Of a stretch of DNA of 64,000 bases, positions 55,873-64,000 are shown in pieces. Source of the stretch: Notamacropus eugenii. Taxonomy: Eukaryota > Chordata > Mammalia > Diprotodontia > Macropodidae. Where the stretch lies: assembly GCF_028372415.1 (NCBI RefSeq), contig NC_092875.1:341241123-341305122 (forward strand), read 5' to 3'. The position numbers and the translations under genes were made by a program. The stretch's first letter is position 1. Each line of letters opens with the position of its first letter. The notes under the pieces were generated by a model, which was given only the letters and a program-made list of their open reading frames with translations, was not told the origin of the DNA and searched no databases.

Positions 55873-57310
55873 CTAGAAAGAAAAAGACACAGAGATCATT
55901 AGTGTTTCCTTAAACAATAATTTATAATCGCTCCCAACTTTCTTTCAATTTTCAAATGCAAGGACAAAAAAAATTTTGTCTAGGCAACACTCAGGGTAAG
56001 TGAAATCTCTCATATTTAAAGGCAAATGAGATGGTGGGAAAGGGGAGAGAATGAATGTTTTTAAAGGCAGAGAGAACTGACAATTTTGATAAGATACTTA
56101 AAAGCTGCTGCCTGTGTGAACCCTTCATGGGGAGAATAAAGCTTTAGAAATCATTTTGAAAAGCATTATATATGTAATTATAGCCATCAAGAACCACAAA
56201 GCTTAGAATTTCACACTTTATAAGAATTACAACCTTGTTATTTGAAAAAGCCCTAAGGTCACAGTTCTGACTTGTTTCTTGAATCAGATTTAGTTTTTTG
56301 TTTTGTTTTGTTTTTCCTTTTGAGGGGGCAGGGAGCAAGTAGGAGCTGCATGCAAGTCTCTGAAAAATAGGCAAACACTGCCAGGTTTTGTTCTACAATG
56401 TCCTAAATGTGATTTGGAAGGTACAAACACAGGTGTTCTTAAAATCCTCTTTACTTCTTTTTCTACCAAGGAAACATCTTGCTCTGGAAAGGTGAGGCAA
56501 ACACAAGATCTCATTATGTAGCTTTCCCTTTCTTGTGGGCTTTTAGGAGATTATCTATAATTTGGCAACTAATTTTGTCACAAATATAGAATAACACCAA
56601 GCTAACTGGATTTTTTTACACGGTACATCTTATTCCTCTTCTATCCATGTGGTGATCTGAGGTGTTATTTAATAGCTTCTGAAAATATTCAGTCCAATAA
56701 TTTCTTAGTCTGTGTAGTACACAAAACTACAACTGTTAAAACACAGAAACATAAAATAATGAAGAATTTTTGAAGTTCCATTATATTCCAATATTCAATG
56801 GCTCTGTGAGCTTCTTGATGGGAATGCCAATGGTATAGATTTCAATCCATCCATGTCCTGCCCTTGTCCTCCTAGGAATACCACAAAGGATTTGCCCAAC
56901 CCAGAAAGATGGAGACATTTCTCTAGGCCTATCAACATTCCATGAGTAACAGAGCTGCACTTGAGCCTGTCTATTATCTCCTCCTTTTCCAATCATACAT
57001 TTCCTACAAGATATCTTTTATGCTATTTTCCAGCTCATAAATAATCTTCAGTAATATGAAAAAGCAGGTTCAACCCACTTATACCCATCATCCAGCTGTC
57101 AACAATCCCTGAACTACCCATGATTTCAACTCCCCAGAGACTGTGGTATATATGATTTGCAGCCATTTAGCATCGCTGGGAGAATACTAGTATTAAAAAG
57201 ATGGCTTGTAGAGCCCTAGCTTGTAGTCATTAAAGGTACAGATCAATTTCCTAACACAATCTAGTCTGAATCCTTCTAGTTCTTATCCATTTGCAGTATT
57301 TGTCTAAGAG

Positions 57311-57311
<1 letters not shown>
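55873..57311. other. Intron sequence, nothing firmly recognised
   Basis: Two overlapping minus-strand frames at 56781-56996 and one at 56290-56514 are open by chance as far as I can tell. None resembles the missing MOCOS exon. A TTTTG-rich run lies near 56296-56315. Confidence 0.45.

Positions 57312-57378
<67 letters not shown>
57312..57378 (+). repeat. (TG)n microsatellite
   Basis: An uninterrupted run of about 33 TG units, followed by catacatacagagaggg and GA-rich sequence. The longest uninterrupted microsatellite in the window. Confidence 0.95.
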
Positions 57379-57380
<2 letters not shown>

Positions 57381-57439
57381 ATACATACAGAGAGGGAAAG
57401 AGAGAGAGAGGCTCTGAATGGGCTGCCATACAACTATAT

Positions 57440-58255
57440 TTAACAACCATTTATTTATATATTATTACCATGTAAATAATGAAATATGTACAAGAATTAT
57501 ACAGAGTACATAGAAGGTAATCTCAAAAGGCGAGGCACAATCATCTTCTATAGAATGTAGGAGCCAGGTCTTAAAGGAAGCCAGGGAAACTAAAAAGAGA
57601 AGATAAGGGCAGAGAGCAAGCCAAGCATGAAGCACAGCCAGTGTAAAGGTACAGAAAAAGGAAACAAAGCATCATATTTGAGGAACAACTAGTAAGCCAG
57701 TTTAGGAAGATCATAGAATATATGGAAGGGACAAAGTATGAGACCAGAAATATAGGCAAGGGACAGATTATAAAGGGCTTTAAGTGCCCAATAGAGGACT
57801 TTATATTTCATCCTGGAGGTAATACATAGCAACTAGAGTTTATTAAGCAAGAAATGACATAGACAAATCTAAACTTTGGGAGAATCATTTGACATAGGGA
57901 GACCAATTAGAAAATTAATGCAATAATCTAGTCAAGCAGTCATGAGGGCTTGAACTAGAGTTGTGGCTATGTGAGTGAAAGAAGTAATTGGAGGTGAAAA
58001 ATGTTGTAAAGGTAGATTTGTTGATTGATTGGATATGCAGATCAAGGGACAACCAGGAGTGGAGGATGACATCAACTTTACAAACTTGAGTGGCAAGGAA
58101 GATGGTGATGTCCTTCCCAGGGAAGTTCAGAAGGGAGAGATTTGGAGAAAAGATGAATCCTGTTTTGGACATGTAGAGCTTGAGATATCAATTAGACATC
58201 CAGTTTGTTGAAAAAGTTTTTTAAGATTAGAGACTGGAACTCAGGAGAGAAACTC
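57440..58255 (-). mobile_element. L2 LINE ORF2 end and 3' part
   Basis: Antisense L2: 'ggtcttaaaggaagccaggg', 'aaagggctttaagtgcccaa', 'atttcatcctggaggtaata', 'caataatctagtcaagcagt', 'cctgttttggacatgtagag'. Broken in all frames. Confidence 0.85.
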
Positions 58256-58264
58256 TCCTGGGAC

Positions 58265-58880
58265 AAGAGGTATTCTTTCATCCATTTGTATTTTCCTTTG
58301 TGGTCCAATTTCACTTTAATAGTTGCGGATATCCAAAGGAAAAAGGAAAAACATCTATATGTGCAAAAATATTTATAACAGTGGTGACAAAGAATTGGAA
58401 AGTGAGAGAGTACTCATCAATTAGGGAAAGACTGAACAAATTCTGGTATGTGGACATAAGATTAAATACTATCGCTCTGTAACAAAGAAGAAGGGATGGT
58501 ATCAGAGAAAATTGGGAAGAGTTGTATGAACTGAAGCAGAGTGAAGTGAATAGAGCCAGAAGAATAATTTATACAATTACAATATATAATAGTTAATTAT
58601 AATTACAAAAAAAACAACTTTGGAAGACTGGAATTCTGATCAACACAATGACCAGCCATAGTTCCAGAGAACTATGCTACCCACCTTCTGACAGAGAGGT
58701 AATGAACTTCAGAGAACAGATTAAGACTTTTTTTTGGATATTGCTAATGTAGAAATTTGCTTTGTATGACTATGCATGTTTATAATAGAGGTTTCTTTTT
58801 CTTGCTTTCTCAATGGGAGGGATTTAAGAGAGGTGAGAGGGGGAAAATTTGGATCTTCATGAAAATAAGATAAAATTGAA
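58265..58880 (+). mobile_element. L1 ORF2 end and 3' UTR, old
   Basis: 58300-58482 encodes a diverged ICAKIFITVVTKNWKV, as in the L1 ORF2 end. It is followed by 'ccatagttccagagaactat', 'cttctgacagagaggtaatg' and a purine-rich 3' UTR. Confidence 0.8.
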
Positions 58881-58934
58881 TTTTCAAAAACAGTTGTAGA
58901 TCTCATTGAGGACACTTTATTCTATTCCAGAATT

Positions 58935-59150
58935 TGATACTACAAGGCACAGTGGAGAGAACCCTGAATTTATAGTCAGAGGACCTGGATTCAAATCTTC
59001 TTTTGACAATTTATCATCATTTATGAGACCTTGGGCAAATCATTTTACATCTCTGGGCCTCAGTCCCCTCATCTATATAATAAGAGAGTTGGTCTAGATT
59101 ATCTGAAACGTCCCTTCCAAAGCTAAATTTGTAATCCTAGAACCAGGTGT
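58935..59150 (+). mobile_element. MIR-type SINE
   Basis: 'cacagtggagagaaccctga', 'cctggattcaaatcttcttt', 'gaccttgggcaaatcatttt', 'gggcctcagtcccctcatct', 'cgtcccttccaaagctaaat'. Confidence 0.85.
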
Positions 59151-60867
59151 TATTTGAGGAGGGAATTGAAAGTTCCTTTAATTTCTAAAAGCATGATCCT
59201 ATGGGCAGAACCAAGATGGCGGAGTAGAAAAAAGCATTGACTCTACTGCTTCCCCCACAGCCCACAAAATACCTGTAAAAAATGACTCTCAACAAAGTCT
59301 AGAGCAGTAGAAGCCATAGGACAACAGAGCAAAAGAGATTTCCAGCCAAAGGTAACCTGGAAGGTCGACAAGAAAGGTCTACCTCACAGGACCCTGAGCT
59401 GAGTGGAGCCCAGCCCTGGCCATGAGGCATGGGGAAGAACAGGACCAGAATAGGCTTCCAGGGCAGAATCCTAGCAGGGAGGGTCCCAGATATCTCAACC
59501 CACAAGTGACAAAGAAAGCTCCAAAGGTCAGTGTGGGAGGGCTTTACCAGCTGGGCCAGAGGGGAAGGGATTCCTCCACCAATAGCCCCAGGCAACAGTG
59601 GAGGCAGTGGCAGCAGACTGCAGGCAGCTACGGTGGCAGGAAGCAACCTGGGTCCATTGTCCAGGTAGCTCAGCTTAAAGCCTCTGGCAATAGGGAGCAG
59701 CTGATTTAAATCCTAGCCCTGAGTGACAGCCCTACCCCTTCCCAAAGCCCTGGGAAACAGAGCAGCTGAATCTAATCTCTTGACAAAGGATTCAGAAGTC
59801 AAGTAACTAGCTGGGAAAATGCCCAAAAAAGGGGAAAAAAATAAGACCATAGACCAAGAAGACCAAAATAAGACTTTCTTGGTGAACAGGTGTCTCTTCC
59901 CATCCTTTCAGATGAGGAAGAACAAGGTTTACTGTCACAAGAAGTTAAGACCTCTGCCTCCAAAGTGAACTTAAATTGGGCTCAGGCAACAGAAGAGCTC
60001 GAAAAGCCAATGAGGAGAAGGAAGCATTAAAAAGCAGAATCAGCCAAATGGAGGAGAAGGTTCAAAAGCTCACTGAACTCTGAAAGAGAGAATTGAGTTC
60101 AAGGAAATGAATGACTATGAGATAAACCAAGGAGTTAAAAAACAAAACCAAAAGTTTGAAAAAATAGAAGATAATGTGAAACATCTCATTGGAAAAAAAA
60201 GTGACCTGAAAAATAGATCCAGGAGACAAAATTTAAAAATTATGGGATTACCTGAAAGCCATGATCAAAAAAAGCCTAGAAATTATCTTCCATGAAATTA
60301 TCAAGGAAAACTGCCCTGATATTCTAGAACCAGAGGGTAAGATAAATATTGAAAGAATCCACTGATCACCTCCTGAAAGAGACTTGAAAAGAGAAACTCC
60401 TAGGAATATTGTGGCCAAATTTCAGAGTTCCCAGGTCAAGGAGAAAATACTGCAAGCAGCTAGAAAGAAACAATTCGAGTACTGTGGAAATACAATCAGG
60501 ATAACACAGGATCTGGCAGCTTCTACATTAAGGGATCAAAGGGCTTGGAATAGGATATTCCAGAAGTCAAAGGAATTGGGATTAAAACCAAGAATCACCT
60601 ACCCAGAAAAACTGAATATAATACTTCAAGGGAATAAATGGTCATTCAATGATAAAGAGGACTTTCAAGCATTCATGATGAAAAGACCAGAACTGAAGAG
60701 AAAATTTGACTTTCAAACACAAGACTCAAGAGAAGCATGAAAAGGTAAACAGAAAAGAAAAATCATAAAAGACTTTCTAAAGCTGAACTGTTTACATTCC
60801 TACATGGAAAGAAAATATTTATAACTCTTGAGGCTTTTCTCAGTATTTGGGTAGGTGGAGGGATTGT

Positions 60868-60869
<2 letters not shown>

Positions 60870-60910
<41 letters not shown>
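60870..60910 (+). repeat. (CA)n microsatellite in HAL1 3' UTR
   Basis: About 20 CA units at the same place as the CA- or TG-type repeats of the other HAL1 copies. Confidence 0.9.
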
Positions 60911-60920
<10 letters not shown>

Positions 60921-61671
60921 GTACAGGCTACATTGAATCAGAAGAGATGATATCCACAAAAAAATAAAATAAAAATTAAGGGATGAGGGAGGAAAATACT
61001 GGGAAGAGAAAGGGAGAATTGGAATAGGGAAGGCTATAACTCATAAAAGAGATAAAGAAAAATCTTGTTCAATGGAGGAGAAAAGGGAGAAGGGGAGAGG
61101 GGAAAAGTGAAGCTACTCTCTCCACATATAGCTTAAGGAGGGAATAACATGCTCACTAAATTTGGTATGAAAATCTATCTTATACTACAGGAAAGTAGAG
61201 GAGGAGGTGGCAAGTGGGGTGAGGGGAATGATAGAAAGGAGGGCAAATGGGAGAAGGGAGTAACTAGAAATAAACACTTTTGGGAAAGGACAAGGTATAA
61301 GGGGGGAAAGAGTAGGACAGAGGGCAATATAGTTAGTATTACACAACATGATTATTATGGAAGTCTTTTGCAAAATGACACATATATAGCCTGTATTGAA
61401 TTGCCTGCCTTCTCAGTGGGGATGCGTAGACAAGGAGGGAGGGAGGGAATGAATTTGGAATTCAAAGTATTAGAAATTAATGTTGAGAATTACTATTGCA
61501 TATAACTGGGAATGGGGTATAGAAATTTATCTTGCCCTACAAGAAAAGAGAGAAGATGGGCATAAGGGAAGGGTGGGGTGTGATAGGAGGGAGGGCTCAT
61601 TGAGGAAAAAGATAATCAGAATGCAAGGTATTAAGGGGTGGGGGAGGGGAGAGATGGGGAGAAAAATTGGA

Positions 61672-62619
61672 CATGCTACAAAGTGATATAAAAGCAATTA
61701 GTATTAAAACAATTGACTGAATTAATTACTGAGAATAAATCAGAGACATCTTTAGTTTGGGAAAAGAATTTTAGTCTAAATCTCCTAGAGGTTGGTAACC
61801 TCAGGTAAAATTTGGCATTGATGGAAAAGTTAAGGTTTTAATGGTAAATTTGATTTTATGATCGTCATTTAATCAGGAACTAGAACATGTATAGAGAGGC
61901 ATGTAAGCCACTTAAGACTTGCCTCAAAAGATGTTCCTTAGCCAATGTGAAATTATAGTCATATCTGAAATCTGGTTATTGGAACTTGGTATTTTAAGAT
62001 TCTACGGGACCATTAACTGACTGTTCTTCTGAGTCTAACTCCAGGTATGGATAGCAACAAAGGTGGTCTGAGCCTCTAATCCATGATGCCAGTAAGCCTG
62101 TGAGATGCTGGTATGAACTGCAAAAGGTGATCTCATGGGAAGAGTGGGAGAGTGGCTGTTCAGCCTGGGCTGAGGTAGGATTCTCCTCACTCAATTTCCC
62201 CACTGACACATGGCAGACTTTAAGCCTCACCGAATGCACGTTGACAATCTAATCCTGCCTGGAATTGACATGAAATTGGAGAGATATTGTTTTCCTGCAA
62301 TGTCCCTACTCTTAGAGGCAATTTCCTATAGTCAAAAGGTTTGTAAGCTTAATACCAGATCTATTAAATTATAGATTGTTGGTAGGGGAACATCTGAGGT
62401 TAAGTCTAAAATTAAGCTATTAGGCTTAGGACTTTAGACCAACAACAATAAGTTAGGGTCCTTTAATTCTTAGTAATAGCGTGGAGACAATTAGGTCAAG
62501 GGCTTATGAAGTTACCATATATAGTTATTATTTGTGTCTCAGCTAGTTAATGTTAAAAAAAAGATTTGTTTGTGGTCTATATTGTAAATGCTTTAAAAGA
62601 AATATCACCTGACCAACAG
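61672..62619. mobile_element. Unassigned 948-base insertion in HAL1 copy 3
   Basis: HAL1 3' UTR text breaks off after gagaaaaattgga and seems to resume after a second ttgga (61667-61671 and 62620-62624) with 'tatgtggtatgaactgtgtt', which aligns to the HAL1 end 'tttgtgaaaatgaatgttaa'. The insert has no long open frame and no inverted ends that I can see. A solo LTR-like fossil or an old non-autonomous element would both fit. Confidence 0.45.
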
Positions 62620-62689
62620 TTGGAGTTGTTTTATGTGGTATGAACTGTGTTAAAAATGAAAAATTTTAAAAAATATATGATTCTATGAT

Positions 62690-63110
62690 CCACCAAAAGG
62701 AATATCAGAAAGGCTTCATTATCTATGGAAATCTCTCTGATTTGGACGCTACAGAGGACACTATGATGATGTTTTTGGGGGCAGAGATGGTTACATATCT
62801 CCATGTTTTATTCCTCTTTTGATGTTAATGATCAAAGGGTCACTGAACGAAGTAACCTCTGTGGTTGCCTCTATCGAAGAACTTCGTATGATTATAGCAT
62901 ATACATGGAAGATAGCTTGTTAGAGAAGAGTCCTTAAGGCTGCATTTTGCTCTACTGAAGAAAATGCTCTTTTACAATCTACAAACAATAAACACTTTTC
63001 ACTAAATTTTGTATCCATAAAGAAAGGGTCTGCTGGAGAATATAATTTGTAAAAGCTTATCTATTCCTTCCTCATATTCTCAAGGTTCATATTCTTTATT
63101 GTCATAAATA
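62690..63110 (-). mobile_element. Antisense RTE-type LINE fragment
   Basis: 'gagtccttaaggctgcattt' and 'tgctctactgaagaaaatgc' recur in diverged form at about 15260-15300 and 53840-53890, both in antisense RTE-type sequence. Confidence 0.5.
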
Positions 63111-63419
63111 TTTTATAGAACTAAGAAGGTAAGCGCATGGCCCATGTTGCTGATGTCATAGCCTTGTTATCTTTTTGTTGTCTTTTCTTCTCCCCCTTTT
63201 CATTTGCTAACAATTGATATTTGTTCCCAAACATTTAGTATCATTTCTTCTTCTGGGATATCTAGAAAACCAGAATTAAACTCATATTGTATATTCTTCT
63301 CTTCTAGAAATTTACTTTGTTGACTCTTTCTGTACTTGCTGGTTGATCCATCTCATAGAAATAAGAAACCCTCAACTTACCTAGTACTGAAAAAAAAAGC
63401 TTTGAGTATACTGTTAACC
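63111..63419. other. Intron sequence, nothing recognised
   Basis: A donor-like cttacctag at about 63377 on the complement is preceded by only a few bases after an acceptor-like T run, so no exon is called. Confidence 0.4.
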
Positions 63420-63655
63420 TATACATTGTTGTAGTTTAGTCAATTAGTCGTGTTCAACCCCTTGTGACCCCATTTGGGATTTTCTTGGCAAAGATACTGA
63501 GTTTGCTACTTCTTCTTCAGCTCATTTTTCAGATGAAAAACCTGAAGCAAACAGGGTTAAGTGACTTGCCCAGAGTCATACAGCTAGTAAGTGTCCAAGG
63601 CCAGATTTGAACTTCAGGCCTGGAGCTCAATCTACTACGCTACCTAGCTGTCGTC
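63420..63655 (-). mobile_element. Marsupial tRNA-type SINE, near full length
   Basis: Antisense: 'ccccttgtgaccccatttgg', 'ttcttggcaaagatactgag', 'cagggttaagtgacttgccc', 'cagatttgaacttcaggcct' (B box complement) and 'ctacgctacctagctg'. Confidence 0.9.
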
Positions 63656-63714
63656 AACCTGTTTACTGCCCCTATAAAGCACACTTTAATTTAAAGCATG
63701 CAATCATGAGTATA

Positions 63715-63860
63715 ATTGTGCTACAAGAAAAGATGAGACCTGGGTTCAACTCATATTTCTTATACTTATTTATTTGGAAAGTCACTTAAAGTCCCTAGAT
63801 TTCAGTTTTCTCATCTGTTAAATGAGAGGCTTGGACTCTGAATCTATAATGCTCTAGATC
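63715..63860 (+). mobile_element. MIR-type SINE
   Basis: 'gacctgggttcaactcatat', 'atttcagttttctcatctgt', 'taaatgagaggcttggactc'. Confidence 0.75.
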
Positions 63861-63914
63861 AATAATGATTGAATGATCTTGAAATTGTTCCTTCTTTAAA
63901 TATGCATTCCCAGA

Positions 63915-63972
63915 AGGGAGCAGAATGCCTGGCACATAGTAGACATTTAATGTATGCTTGTGAATTGATTGA
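63915..63972 (+). mobile_element. L2 LINE 3' terminus
   Basis: 'gaatgcctggcacatagtag', 'acatttaatgtatgcttgtg', then gattgat. Confidence 0.75.
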
Positions 63973-64000
63973 TTAATCTTATGAATGATGTTGTACAAAA

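Larger units (their letters stand above)
59204..62676 (+). mobile_element. HAL1 (half-L1) element, copy 3, old, with an internal insertion
   Basis: Starts ggcagaaccaagatggcgga with a 5' UTR like copy 2. ORF1 remnants lie at 60107-60295 and 60384-60740; the last encodes AARKKQFEYCGNTIRI and RAWNRIFQKSKELGLKPR. Copy-2-like 3' UTR follows directly, without ORF2. ORF1 has several breaks, including a shortened coiled-coil part. Flanks atgatcctatg (59193-59203) and atgattctatg (62677-62687) are a likely target duplication with one mismatch. A 948-base unrelated segment sits at 61672-62619. Confidence 0.8.

Noticed and set aside
56290-56996. Minus-strand frames tested as the missing upstream MOCOS exon
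   Set aside because: They do not encode the expected stretch before VNTYDCGEK, and no donor in the right phase is present.

Overview
The window looks like marsupial nuclear DNA. It is AT-rich, has almost no long open frames, and is crowded with repeats typical of metatherians: tRNA-headed SINEs, SINEs with an RTE-type tail, MIR, L2, CR1/L3, RTE-type LINEs, several L1 families, and ORF1-only 'half-L1' (HAL1) elements. I cannot fix the species from sequence alone; an opossum-like or Australian marsupial would both fit.

The one host gene I can prove is MOCOS (molybdenum cofactor sulfurase), on the minus strand. Its last five coding exons are spread over about 48 kb: 55748-55872, 48587-48692, 38781-38919, 28115-28219 and the terminal exon 7428-7553 with the stop codon. 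Splice sites and phases agree across all five and they encode about 199 residues of the C-terminal MOSC domain. The 5' exons (PLP-dependent NifS-like domain and the linker) should lie beyond position 64000. The region 1-7000 lies downstream of the gene and shows no other host gene.

Layout: 1-7020, downstream intergenic DNA with a 130-base tandem repeat, L2, CR1/L3, MIR and L1 fossils; 7020-7553, MOCOS 3' UTR and last exon; 7554-28114, a 20.6-kb intron full of L1, L2, MIR, RTE and SINE copies; 28220-38780, an intron with a HAL1 copy that itself holds an L1 fragment; 38920-48586, an intron with a full-length, young-looking HAL1 carrying an intact 362-codon ORF1, plus a second near-identical HAL1 3' fragment inside an old L2; 48693-55747, an intron with SINEs, MIR, a duplicated 135-base segment and an antisense RTE-type LINE; 55873-64000, part of a further upstream intron with L2, L1 and a third, old HAL1 copy.

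The most interesting element is the HAL1 at 39361-42134. It has 17-base target-site duplications, a CpG-rich 5' UTR with a YY1-like site at its very start, an open ORF1 with coiled coil, RRM and C-terminal domain, and no ORF2. Two older copies in the same window (34743-38380 and 59204-62676) have the same ORF1-to-3'-UTR layout, so the lack of ORF2 is a property of the lineage and not a private deletion. All HAL1 insertions lie antisense to MOCOS. No complete autonomous LINE was seen that could supply ORF2 within the window.
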